A stretch of DNA of 52,355 bases from Acidimicrobiia bacterium (GTDB lineage: Bacteria; Acidobacteriota; Vicinamibacteria; Vicinamibacterales; UBA2999). Below are positions 44,193 through 52,155 of this stretch, piece after piece. The notes below the pieces were generated by a model. The model had not been told where the DNA came from. It did not search any database and was given only the letters and a program-made list of their open reading frames with translations. The DNA is taken from the NCBI GenBank assembly GCA_016871275.1, contig VFZG01000023.1:1-52355 (forward strand). Direction: 5' to 3'. Position numbers and translations under genes: made by a program. Position 1 is the first letter of the stretch. Each line of letters starts with the position of its first letter.

Positions 44193-44881
44193 GGGCGCGC
44201 GCGGGCGGCCTCGGCTTCGACGCTGGGACGAATGACGTCGCGCACGCGATCGGCCAGGGCACGCACATCCTGCGTGTCCGGCTGCTCGGTCGCAACGGTC
44301 TCGATCGGCTCGTGCACGATCAGCTCGACATGCGCGGGCCTGGTGGTGAGCTCGCCCTTCTTCATCACGTGCCGGCTGCCAATCACCGAAATCGGCACGA
44401 GCGGCAGGCCGGCTTGCATGGCCAGCATGATGCTGCCACCCTTGAACCTGCCCAGGTAGCCGTCCGCGCTGCGCGTGCCCTCGGGAAAGATGATCAGCGA
44501 CAGTCCGTTGGCGGTCAGCCGGCTGGCCCAGCCGATGATGCCGGCGCGATCGGGCTTGCTGCGATCGACCAACAGGTGGCCGGTTCGCTTCAAGTGCGGC
44601 CCCAGCATGGGAAAGCTGCCCAGCGACTCCTTGGCGATGATGCGCAACTGGAACGGGATGTGCCAGAACAGACACGGGATATCGTAGATGCTCTGGTGAT
44701 TCGCGACGAACACGTAGGTCCTGCCCGGCACGAGGCGCTCGAGTCCCCGGACGGTGACCTCCACGCCGGTCGTCGCGAGAATCAGCCACGACCACACCCG
44801 CGCGCAGTTGTGCGCGAAGTAGCCCCGGCGACCGAAGAAGCTCGACGTGATCGAGGCAATGCCCAGCACGATCGTGTACAC
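44189..44881 (-). CDS. plsC: 1-acyl-sn-glycerol-3-phosphate acyltransferase
   Basis: The 230-aa membrane enzyme adds the second fatty acid to lysophosphatidic acid. The catalytic motif is NHQSIYD and the acyl-acceptor motif is FPEGTRS, both intact, and a hydrophobic N-terminal segment anchors it. The first standard start in frame is the GTG at 44881, but the frame stays open with hydrophobic residues (WLIPAIG) back to the yacL stop, and a CTG at 44932 lies one base after that stop. The true start may be further upstream. The C-terminus overlaps the B3/4 gene by four bases. Confidence 0.88.
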   Translation of the reverse strand: MYTIVLGIASITSSFFGRRGYFAHNCARVWSWLILATTGVEVTVRGLERLVPGRTYVFVANHQSIYDIPCLFWHIPFQLRIIAKESLGSFPMLGPHLKRTGHLLVDRSKPDRAGIIGWASRLTANGLSLIIFPEGTRSADGYLGRFKGGSIMLAMQAGLPLVPISVIGSRHVMKKGELTTRPAHVELIVHEPIETVATEQPDTQDVRALADRVRDVIRPSVEAEAARARP

Positions 44882-44933
44882 GCCGATCGCCGGAATCAGC
44901 CAGCAGACCGTTCGAAACCCGTGGAATGACAGA

Positions 44934-46058
44934 CTACGTATCCTTGGCCACGACCGGCGTTGGTGAAACGACCGGCTGCGGCGACGCCACGGGCATTGGC
45001 ACGGCCAATGGCCGCGTCGACGGCGCAGGCGCCTGCGCGCCTGGATCGAGGAAGCGGCCGAAGATCATCTTGCCGGCGGTCGTCTGCAACACGCTGGTGA
45101 CGACGACGTCAATGGTCTTGCCAATCAGCTTGCGGGCGTTATCCACCACCACCATCGTGCCGTCGTCGAGATAGGCGACGCCCTGGTTGTACTCCTTGCC
45201 TTCCTTGAGGATGAACACCTTCATCAGCTCGCCCGGCAGCACCACCGGCTTCAGCGCGTTGGCGAGCTCGTTGATGTTGAGCACGTCCACGCCGCGCAGC
45301 TGCGCGACCTTGTTGAGGTTGAAGTCGTTGGTGACGATCTTGCCATTGAGCTTGCGCGCCAACTCGATCAGCTTCAGGTCGACTTCGCGCACGTCGGCGA
45401 AGTCCACGTCCGAAATCACGACCTCGACGCCTTGCATTTTCTGGACCTTCTGCAGGATGTCCAGGCCGCGCCGGCCGCGGTTGCGTTTCATCGAGTCCGA
45501 GGAATCGGCGACCAGCTGCAGCTCCTTGAGCACGAACTGCGGAATGACCAGCGCGCCGTCGATGAAGCCGGTCTCCACCAGGTCGGCGACGCGGCCGTCG
45601 ATGATCACCGACGTATCGAGAATCTTGTAGTGGCGTTCGGCCGAATCGTTGCGGAACAGCGAAATCAATCGCGCCGGCTCGAGCCACTCACCTCTCAGCG
45701 CGCCAATCACCAGGCCAAGGTAGGGAAACACCAGCAGGATGAAGCTGTGCAGGAATGCGACACGCTGATCGCCGTGGTCGATCCAGAACAGCGCCTCGGA
45801 GATACCCTTGGCCAGCAGCAGGCCGGCGGCGCCGCCGATCAGCGCGCCGAGCATGTGGGTGACGGCGGTGTTGCGCAACTGCCACTCGAAGACCACCGAC
45901 ACCACGCCAAGGCCGGCGCCGAACGCGATATTGAGCAGGGGATTGGAACCCAGGCCGAGGGGATGCAGCAGATACGCGGAGTACGCGACCGCCCCAACCA
46001 ACATGATTCGCGCGAGTATGAACCAGGCCATATATGAACTAAGCCGCGCGCGCTGCAT
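44934..46058 (-). CDS. Membrane PIN/TRAM-domain protein (YacL-like)
   Basis: The protein has four or so N-terminal membrane spans, then a PIN ribonuclease-like domain (ILDTSVIIDGRVADL, with later acidic residues in IVTNDFNLNKVAQ), then a TRAM-like beta domain (NQGVAYLDDGTMVVV), and ends in a Pro-rich tail. This is the YacL/YacP-neighbour family, located next to radA and ispD in many bacteria. A role in RNA cleavage is suggested by the folds but not proven. Possible starts are GTG 46091, ATG 46058 and ATG 46031, and I chose 46058 because a CATATATAT -10-like stretch lies about 20 bases before it. Confidence 0.87.
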   Translation of the reverse strand: MQRARLSSYMAWFILARIMLVGAVAYSAYLLHPLGLGSNPLLNIAFGAGLGVVSVVFEWQLRNTAVTHMLGALIGGAAGLLLAKGISEALFWIDHGDQRVAFLHSFILLVFPYLGLVIGALRGEWLEPARLISLFRNDSAERHYKILDTSVIIDGRVADLVETGFIDGALVIPQFVLKELQLVADSSDSMKRNRGRRGLDILQKVQKMQGVEVVISDVDFADVREVDLKLIELARKLNGKIVTNDFNLNKVAQLRGVDVLNINELANALKPVVLPGELMKVFILKEGKEYNQGVAYLDDGTMVVVDNARKLIGKTIDVVVTSVLQTTAGKMIFGRFLDPGAQAPAPSTRPLAVPMPVASPQPVVSPTPVVAKDT

Positions 46059-46115
46059 AAGGGGCGCCCGCGGCGGATATATATGGCCCACCTTAGAGCC
46101 GGCAGGGCAAGTCCG

Positions 46116-47495
46116 TCAACTCAGAAGCACGTCCAGCGCCTCGCCGACCGAGCGTACGCCGACGAGTTCAGCTTTGCCCATCTCTTCACTCGCCTCCATG
46201 TTCGACGCCGGCAGGACGATGCGGGTGAACCCCATTTGTTCGGCCTCGCGGATGCGGAGGTTGGCCTGGGCGACGCCACGGACTTCCCCGCCGAGGCCGA
46301 CTTCGCCAAACACCGCGGTGCCCTGGGGGATGGGCCGGTTGCGCGTGCTCGAGGCGACGGCGGCCACGATGCCCAGATCGACCGCGGGCTCCTCAATGCT
46401 CATGCCGCCGGCGATATTGACGAAGACGTCGTCCGACACGAGGTGCAACCCGGCTCGCTTTTCAAGCACGGCCAGCAACAAGGAGAGACGGTTCTGATCG
46501 ATGCCGACGGCCATGCGCCGCGACTGGCCGTAACTGCTGGTGCTGACCAGCGCCTGGACTTCAACGAGCAGCGGTCGTGTGCCCTCGAGACAACACAGCA
46601 CCGCCGATCCTGGAGACGCCGTCGGCCGCTCGGCCAGGAACAGCGCCGACGGATTCGGCACCGGCCTGAGTCCCGCGCCGGTCATCTCGAACACGCCAAG
46701 CTCGCTGACGGCGCCAAACCGGTTCTTCACCGCGCGCACGACGCGATGTGAGTGATGACGTTCGCCCTCGAAGTAGAGCACCGTGTCGACCACGTGCTCG
46801 AGGGCCTTCGGACCGGCGATGTTGCCGTCTTTGGTGACGTGGCCGACGAGGAAGGTCGGAATGTTGTGGCCCTTGGCGGTGAACAGCAACTGCGTGGCCG
46901 CCTCGCGCACCTGCCCAATGCTGCCGGGCGCGGACTGGAACTTCAGCGAGAACACGGTCTGCACCGAGTCCACGATCATCAGCGCGGGCTTGACACGGCC
47001 GATTTCCTCGAGAATGCGCTCGATGCAGGTTTCTGCCAGCAGGTAGAGCGGCGCATCGCCGACCCCAAGCCGATCGCCGCGCGCCTTGATCTGGTGTTCG
47101 GACTCTTCGCCCGATGCGTACAGCACCGGGCCAACGGCGTTCGCGAAGTTCGCCGCGGCCTGCAGCAGCAACGTGGACTTGCCAATGCCTGGTTCGCCGC
47201 CCAGCAGCACCAGCGAGCCGGGCACGATGCCGCCGCCAAGCACGCGATCGAATTCGCCAATGCCGGTGGTGATGCGATCGGCCTTCGACGCCTCGATCTC
47301 CGCGTACTTCTTCGCGCCCGGAGCCTGGCTGCCAGGCATCGCGTAGCGATGCGTTGTCGGGCCACCCATCGCGCCTTCGAACGGGCGCTCCTCGACAAAC
47401 GAGCTCCACGCGCCGCAGTCGTCGCACTTGCCCTGCCATTTGGGCCGCTGCACGCCGCATTCCTGACAGACGAAGACCGGCTTAGCTGCTTTCAT
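46116..47495 (-). CDS. radA: DNA repair protein RadA
   Basis: RadA is a RecA-like, hexameric branch-migration helicase in recombination. The 459-aa protein has the N-terminal zinc finger C10-x2-C13 and C24-x2-C27, Walker A GGEPGIGKST (residues 99-108), the RadA-specific KNRFG motif near residue 257, and a C-terminal Lon-like domain. The order radA-yacL is conserved. A convincing promoter precedes it, with the -10 box eight bases from the ATG. Confidence 0.96.
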   Translation of the reverse strand: MKAAKPVFVCQECGVQRPKWQGKCDDCGAWSSFVEERPFEGAMGGPTTHRYAMPGSQAPGAKKYAEIEASKADRITTGIGEFDRVLGGGIVPGSLVLLGGEPGIGKSTLLLQAAANFANAVGPVLYASGEESEHQIKARGDRLGVGDAPLYLLAETCIERILEEIGRVKPALMIVDSVQTVFSLKFQSAPGSIGQVREAATQLLFTAKGHNIPTFLVGHVTKDGNIAGPKALEHVVDTVLYFEGERHHSHRVVRAVKNRFGAVSELGVFEMTGAGLRPVPNPSALFLAERPTASPGSAVLCCLEGTRPLLVEVQALVSTSSYGQSRRMAVGIDQNRLSLLLAVLEKRAGLHLVSDDVFVNIAGGMSIEEPAVDLGIVAAVASSTRNRPIPQGTAVFGEVGLGGEVRGVAQANLRIREAEQMGFTRIVLPASNMEASEEMGKAELVGVRSVGEALDVLLS

Positions 47496-47503
47496 CGCTG
47501 CTC

Positions 47504-47532
47504 AACATACCGCCATGGAGACATGGTGTCAC
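47504..47532 (-). promoter_or_regulatory. Promoter of radA, probably leaderless
   Basis: On the minus strand, GTGACA (47532-47527, one base off the -35 consensus), a 17-base spacer and TATGTT (47509-47504) form a recognisable sigma-70 promoter. The -10 box ends eight bases before the radA ATG, so transcription would start about at the start codon. It lies in the alr-radA gap. Confidence 0.55.
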
Positions 47533-47547
47533 GGCGCGCCTGTCGTA

Positions 47548-48702
47548 TTAGACGTAGCAACGCTCGACTCTCGAACCGAGACGGCACAGGATTTCGTACG
47601 GAATCGTGCCGATCCAGTCGGCCATCTCCCGCGCATCGATCGCTTTGTCGCCCTGCATGCCGAGAAGCACCACTTCATCGCCGGTGCCGACGCCCTCGAT
47701 GTCCGTGACGTCGGCGGTGAGCATGTCCATGCTCACTGCGCCGACGATCTTCGCGCGCCGGCCGCGGACCAGGACGAAGCCGTGATCCCCCAGCCGTCGG
47801 TCCAGACCATCAGCGTAGCCGGCAGGAATGACAGCCAAGGTCACGGGACGGTCGGCGGTGAAGCGCCCGCCGTACCCCACGGTCTCCCCAACTCTCACGC
47901 CCTTTACGGCAACGATGCGGCTGGTGAGCGACATGACGGGCTTCAAGGGCATGGTCGAGCCGAGCGGCGCCGGCACCAGGCCGTAGAGCAACAGACCGGG
48001 GCGGACGAAATCGAACCACACCCGGGAATCGCGAAGCAGCGCCGCCGAATTCGCCGCATGACGCACGCGGGGCCCGGCGCCGAGCTCGTCGAGTGTCCGG
48101 CACGCCGTCTCGAATCGCGTGCGCTGCATCTCGAACAGCGTGTGCCCGGGCTCATCGGCTGTTCCGAAATGCGTATGCACAGCCTCCAGCGCAAGGTTCG
48201 CGCTGTCGAGCAGCTCCGGCAGCGTGCGGTGCAGGTTGTCGTGGCGGAAGCCGAGCCGGTTCATGCCGGTATCGATCTTGAGGTGATAGCGCAGCGTCGC
48301 GCCCCGCTTCGCGGCTCCGGACTGCAAGGCGTGCCCCGCGGCCGGGCTCGAGATCGTGGGTGTCAGGTCGAAATCGAATACGCCATCGAGATCGCTGACG
48401 CTCAAAGCGCCAAACACGAGAATCGGAACCCGGATACCCGATGTTCGAAGATCGACGCCTTCCTCGATGTCGGCCACGGCAAGCATCGTCGCGCCCGCCG
48501 TTTCCAGCGCGGCCGCGACTCGACGCGCGCCATGGCCATAGGCATTGGCCTTGACGACGGCGATGGTTCCTGGCGCTATGGCGGGACCGCCACGGCCGGC
48601 GCTGCGATTCAGACCTGATTCGTTGGCGAGATAGGCGTCGATCGCCTTGAAGTTGGATTCGAGGGCGCCGAGGTCGACCCGCGCCGTCGTGCAACGCACC
48701 AC
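47548..48702 (-). CDS. alr: Alanine racemase
   Basis: The PLP enzyme makes D-alanine for peptidoglycan. The 384-aa protein has K51 in VVKANAYGHG, which binds PLP, and Y277 in VGYGGRF as second catalytic residue. The rest of the (beta/alpha)8 barrel and the C-terminal beta domain are family-like. The start is a GTG at 48702. A second GTG follows it. TCTAAT ends six bases before it. It comes after dnaB, from which it is separated by a fold-back repeat. Confidence 0.95.
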   Translation of the reverse strand: MVRCTTARVDLGALESNFKAIDAYLANESGLNRSAGRGGPAIAPGTIAVVKANAYGHGARRVAAALETAGATMLAVADIEEGVDLRTSGIRVPILVFGALSVSDLDGVFDFDLTPTISSPAAGHALQSGAAKRGATLRYHLKIDTGMNRLGFRHDNLHRTLPELLDSANLALEAVHTHFGTADEPGHTLFEMQRTRFETACRTLDELGAGPRVRHAANSAALLRDSRVWFDFVRPGLLLYGLVPAPLGSTMPLKPVMSLTSRIVAVKGVRVGETVGYGGRFTADRPVTLAVIPAGYADGLDRRLGDHGFVLVRGRRAKIVGAVSMDMLTADVTDIEGVGTGDEVVLLGMQGDKAIDAREMADWIGTIPYEILCRLGSRVERCYV

Positions 48703-48722
48703 TGGGTGATTAGAACACAGCG

Positions 48723-48783
48723 GGGTTAGGGGCTTAGGGGCTTAGGGCTTAGAGAAGTCGTGCGTTAAGCCCCTAGGCCCCTA
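48723..48783. repeat. Fold-back block of TTAGGGGC / TAAGCCCC octamers
   Basis: Two or three copies of TTAGGGGC on the left and three copies of TAAGCCCC-like words on the right can pair into a long hairpin with only a few mismatches and a loop of about 15 bases. It follows the dnaB stop and precedes the alr start. It could end dnaB transcription or stabilise RNA, but there is no T-run. Confidence 0.65.
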
Positions 48784-48788
48784 AGCCC

Positions 48789-50159
48789 CTATTCACCCTG
48801 TTCAAGCCCGCCGAGGGCCAGGTTGCCAAACCGCGTCTGCTCGCGGATGAAGGCGAGCTTCACGGTGCCGGTGGGGCCGTTACGCTGCTTGGCGACGATG
48901 ATTTCGGCGATGCCGTCGGAGTCCGACGGCTGGTCGTCCTGCTTGTACATCTCCTCGCGGAAGATCAGCATCACCACGTCGGCATCCTGCTCGAGGGCGC
49001 CGGATTCGCGGAGGTCGGAGAGCATCGGCCGTTTGTCGGAGCGCGCTTCGGGGGCGCGCGACAACTGCGACAGCACGATAATCGGCACGTTCAGTTCCTT
49101 GGCCAGGCCCTTCAGCGAGCGCGAGATCGACGCCAGTTCGAGCGTGCGGTTCTCGAACCGGCCGCGGCCGGTCATCAGCTGGATATAGTCGATCGCCAGC
49201 ACGCTCAAGCCGTGCTCGGCCTTGAGGCGCCGCGCCTTGGCGCGCATCTCGAGCGCGCCGATGCCGGCGGTATCGTCCACGAACAGCCGCGCCTCGCTCA
49301 GCGTCTCCATGGCGTGCGTGATCTGCCCGTATTCCTTCTGGCCAATCTGGCCGCTCATCAGGCGATACATGTCGATCTTCGCTTCCGCTGCGAGGATGCG
49401 CATGAACAGCGACTCTTTCGACATTTCGAGCGAGAAGAAGCCGGCCACGCCGCCGTGCGTCGCGACGTGCTGGCAGATGTTCATCACCAGGCTGGTCTTG
49501 CCCATCGACGGGCGGGCCGCGACGATGACCAGGTCACCGGGCTGCAGGCCGCGCGTCTTGCGGTCGATGTCGTCGAACCCGGTCGGCGTGCCGGTGATGA
49601 ACGTCTTGTGCTCGAACAGCTTCTCGATCTTGGGGAAGCTCTCGCGCACCAGCGTCGACATCGGCACGAAGCCGGCCTTGATGCGGTCTTCGGCCACCGA
49701 GAAGATGGCGCTCTCTGCTTCGTCGAGAATCAGGTCGGCTTCCTGGTCGGCGTCGTAGGCGGTGCCGAGGATCTTGTTCGCCGAGAAGATCAACGCGCGC
49801 AGCGTCGCCTTTTCCTTGACGATCTGCGCGTAATACTCGACGTTGGTCGACCGCGGCACGCCGTCGACCAGCGAGGCGATGTAGGCCGGGCCGCCCACTT
49901 CTTCCAAGTCGCCGGCGCGCTCCAGCTCCTCCTTCAGCGTCACCAGGTCGATCGGCTGGCTGCGCTCCGACAGCTCGCTCATCCGCTCGAAGATGCGGCG
50001 GTGCGCGTCGCGGAAGAAGACACGCGCGTCGATGATCGCCGCCGCCACATTGAAGGTGTCGTTGTCGATCAGGATGGCGCCCAGCACCGATCGCTCGGCC
50101 TCGAGGTTGTGCGGGAGCGTGCGTGACTGTGCAGGTGCGGTTGCGGTTTCGGGCGCCAT
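48789..50159 (-). CDS. dnaB: Replicative DNA helicase DnaB
   Basis: The 456-aa hexameric helicase unwinds DNA at the fork. The N-terminal primase-interacting domain starts PHNLEAERSVLGAIL. The RecA-like domain has Walker A ARPSMGKTS, Walker B LAIDYIQLM and the DnaB motif LSRAPEARSDKRPMLSDLRESG as recognisable blocks. No intein or insertion is present. A CATAAT -10-like box lies 17 bases before the ATG, just after the rplI terminator, so it likely has its own promoter. rplI-dnaB is a conserved neighbourhood. Confidence 0.97.
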   Translation of the reverse strand: MAPETATAPAQSRTLPHNLEAERSVLGAILIDNDTFNVAAAIIDARVFFRDAHRRIFERMSELSERSQPIDLVTLKEELERAGDLEEVGGPAYIASLVDGVPRSTNVEYYAQIVKEKATLRALIFSANKILGTAYDADQEADLILDEAESAIFSVAEDRIKAGFVPMSTLVRESFPKIEKLFEHKTFITGTPTGFDDIDRKTRGLQPGDLVIVAARPSMGKTSLVMNICQHVATHGGVAGFFSLEMSKESLFMRILAAEAKIDMYRLMSGQIGQKEYGQITHAMETLSEARLFVDDTAGIGALEMRAKARRLKAEHGLSVLAIDYIQLMTGRGRFENRTLELASISRSLKGLAKELNVPIIVLSQLSRAPEARSDKRPMLSDLRESGALEQDADVVMLIFREEMYKQDDQPSDSDGIAEIIVAKQRNGPTGTVKLAFIREQTRFGNLALGGLEQGE

Positions 50160-50186
50160 GGTGAGCGGGAACTGGAATTATGAAGC

Positions 50187-50225
50187 AAAAAGAAAAGGCC
50201 AGGCCCAGTGATCTGCGCCTGGCCT
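50187..50225 (-). terminator. Rho-independent terminator after rplI
   Basis: On the minus strand, AGGCCAGGC (50225-50217) pairs perfectly with GCCTGGCCT (50204-50196), a 9-bp GC-rich stem followed by a T-rich run (TTTTCTTTTT). It ends the rplY-pth-rpsF-rpsR-rplI operon. Confidence 0.9.
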
Positions 50226-50254
50226 CCAAGATTCTTCTTGGGGCGATCGCCCTG

Positions 50255-50701
50255 CTACTCTTCCTTGACGACGATGATCTTGAGCTGCGCCGTCACGTCG
50301 CGATGCAGCTTGACGGGCACGTGCGCTTCGCCTAGTGTTCGCAGCGCATCCGGCAACAAGATCTTGCGGCGATCGATGTCGAAGCCCTTCGCCTTCAGAA
50401 GGTCTGCGATGTCGTTGTTGGTCACCGACCCGTACATCGTGTCGTTGTCGCCCACCTTGCGCGCCACCTGCAGGTCCAGCGCGACCAGGCGGTCGGCGAG
50501 GGCTTCGGCCGCCACGCGCTCTTCGCTTTCGCGCGCCTCGGCAATCTTGCGCTCGCGCACGATCCACTGCTTGTTGGCGTCGGTGGCCGGCAAGGCCAGC
50601 TGGCGCGGCAGCAGGTAGTTGCGGGCGTAGCCGTCGGCGACCTTCACCACTTCGCCGCGCTTGCCCAGGTTGTCGACGTGGTCACGGAGAATGACTTCCA
50701 T
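50255..50701 (-). CDS. rplI: 50S ribosomal protein L9
   Basis: bL9 is an elongated protein with two RNA-binding domains joined by a long helix. The 148-aa product starts MEVILRDHVDNLGKRGE, the classic N-terminal signature, and continues through VKVADGYARNYLLPRQLA. The central helix is charged and the C-terminal domain is intact. I chose the ATG at 50701 over earlier open-frame starts that lack family sequence. It follows rpsR by 14 bases. Confidence 0.97.
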   Translation of the reverse strand: MEVILRDHVDNLGKRGEVVKVADGYARNYLLPRQLALPATDANKQWIVRERKIAEARESEERVAAEALADRLVALDLQVARKVGDNDTMYGSVTNNDIADLLKAKGFDIDRRKILLPDALRTLGEAHVPVKLHRDVTAQLKIIVVKEE

Positions 50702-50715
50702 GTTCCTGCGCTCCC

Positions 50716-51021
50716 TTAGTCGGCCGCGTACGGCAGCAACGCGAGCTGACGCGCACGGACGATGGCGACGCGCAAGCCACGCTGATGCTTCGCGCACGTG
50801 CCGGAAATCCGCCGCGGCAACACCTTGCCGCGCTCGGGGACGAAGCCGCTCAGCAGCTTGACGTCCTTGTAGTTGATGTCGTCGATCTTGTCCGCGCAGA
50901 ACTTGCAGACCTTACGACGACGGAAAAAGCCGCCGCCCCGCTGGCGCGGGCCCTTGCCGTGTTTGTCGCCGGCCTTGCCTCGGGCGCCGGGACCACTCTT
51001 TTTGGGACCACCAAATGCCAT
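50716..51021 (-). CDS. rpsR: 30S ribosomal protein S18
   Basis: bS18 binds S6 in the 30S platform. The 101-aa protein has a long Gly/Lys/Arg-rich N-terminal extension and the conserved block [34 protein letters not shown] and TCAKHQR. The CxxC pair plus a later cysteine mark the zinc-binding form. I chose the ATG at 51021 because GGAGG lies ten bases before it. A GTG at 51030 overlapping the rpsF stop is too close to that site. Confidence 0.95.
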   Translation of the reverse strand: MAFGGPKKSGPGARGKAGDKHGKGPRQRGGGFFRRRKVCKFCADKIDDINYKDVKLLSGFVPERGKVLPRRISGTCAKHQRGLRVAIVRARQLALLPYAAD

Positions 51022-51026
51022 GATGC

Positions 51027-51494
51027 TCACGCCTCCATGTCGGCGCCATCGAACATCATGTCGCCTGAATCATCGTCGTTATCGCCCTGCGGGCCCTCAC
51101 CCGGCTGCCGGTCGGGCGGCAGGCCGCGCGCCAAGCGGCGGCGCCGCGACTCTTCGGTGCGCTTGCTGCGGGCACGCTCCGCCTTGATCGTCGACTCGTC
51201 GACCCGGACGATCAGGTGACGCAGCAGGCCTTCGGTCACCTTCAGGCGGCGATCGATTTCCTTCATCAGCTCGCCGCTGCCGGTGATCACTTCGAGGACG
51301 TAGAAGCCCTCTTTGTGCTTGCCGATTTCGTAGGCCAGCTTGCGGCGGCCCCAGGGCAGCGCATGTTCGGTCTTGTCGATGGTGCCGCCCAGGCGCTCGA
51401 CGATGTCCGCGACCTGCTTGTGCATGTCGTTGACTTCGTCTTCGCTGGCGTCCGGCTTCAGGACGTAAATCAGTTCGTAGCTACGCTTGCTCAT
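51027..51494 (-). CDS. rpsF: 30S ribosomal protein S6
   Basis: bS6 pairs with S18 on the 30S subunit. The 155-aa protein starts with [16 protein letters not shown], and [18 protein letters not shown] is characteristic. The C-terminal tail of about 55 residues is basic and then acidic ([11 protein letters not shown]), longer than in E. coli before modification. GGGAG lies four to five bases before the ATG. It is followed five bases later by rpsR. Confidence 0.96.
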   Translation of the reverse strand: MSKRSYELIYVLKPDASEDEVNDMHKQVADIVERLGGTIDKTEHALPWGRRKLAYEIGKHKEGFYVLEVITGSGELMKEIDRRLKVTEGLLRHLIVRVDESTIKAERARSKRTEESRRRRLARGLPPDRQPGEGPQGDNDDDSGDMMFDGADMEA

Positions 51495-51542
51495 ACTGCT
51501 CCCTTATGGATACCGTCGATCTTCGGACGGCAGCCCGCCGAT

Positions 51543-52130
51543 TCATTCGGGGGGCAAGGTTTCGTTCGCTGCGTTGAACGCGTTCATCACGCGCTCGATG
51601 CCGTCGGAGAGAAACACCTCCGCGGCATCGGCGGCGCGCAGCACCGCCGCCGAAACCGTGTCGCGCTCGTCCGCCTCGAAGCGGCCGAGCACGTGATCCG
51701 CGAGATCGCGGTGATAGTCGCCGCGCCCCACCCCCACGCGCATGCGCGGAAACGCCTGCGTCGCGAGCGACTGAATGATCGACTTCAGCCCGTTGTGCCC
51801 GCCGGCGCCGCCGTCACGCCGCGCGCGCAACCGCCCCAGCGGCAGCGCCACATCGTCGGTGACGATGAGGATGTCCGCCGGGTCGATCTTGTAGAACCCC
51901 ATCAGCGCCTGAACCGGCTGCCCGCTGAGGTTCATGTAGGTCAGCGGCTTGGAGAGGATGACCGGCTCGTCGCCGCGCGTCATCCTGACCTGCAGCGCGT
52001 CGAATTTCTCGCGCCACTGACCGTCCACTCGCCACCGTTCCGCCAGCGCATCGACGACCTTGAAGCCGACGTTGTGCCGCGTATCTCGGTATTCCGCCCC
52101 TGGGTTTCCGAGACCCACGATCAGTTTCAT
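51543..52130 (-). CDS. pth: Peptidyl-tRNA hydrolase
   Basis: Pth releases tRNA from stalled peptidyl-tRNA. The 195-aa protein has the N-terminal MKLIVGLGNPGAEYRDTRHNVGF in recognisable form, with catalytic H19, the acidic pair near residue 92 (VTDD), and GGAGGHNGLKSI. The ATG at 52130 starts at the family N-terminus. The longer open frame upstream is the end of the L25 gene read in another frame. rplY-pth is a common gene pair. Confidence 0.95.
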   Translation of the reverse strand: MKLIVGLGNPGAEYRDTRHNVGFKVVDALAERWRVDGQWREKFDALQVRMTRGDEPVILSKPLTYMNLSGQPVQALMGFYKIDPADILIVTDDVALPLGRLRARRDGGAGGHNGLKSIIQSLATQAFPRMRVGVGRGDYHRDLADHVLGRFEADERDTVSAAVLRAADAAEVFLSDGIERVMNAFNAANETLPPE

Positions 52131-52155
52131 GTCGGATCCCGGAGCCTGGACTCCG

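Noticed and set aside
43551-44795. 414-aa frame extending the B3/4 protein upstream
   Set aside because: The extra part is Arg/Ala-rich antisense-type sequence overlapping plsC. The family starts at 44192.
48723-48783. Telomere-like TTAGGGG repeats
   Set aside because: Only a few imperfect copies with an inverted partner between two bacterial genes. They do not indicate eukaryotic or linear-replicon sequence.
50239-50250. GGGCGATCGCCC palindrome after rplI, resembling the HIP1 motif of cyanobacteria
   Set aside because: A single copy in GC-rich DNA. Chance is sufficient and no other copy was noticed.
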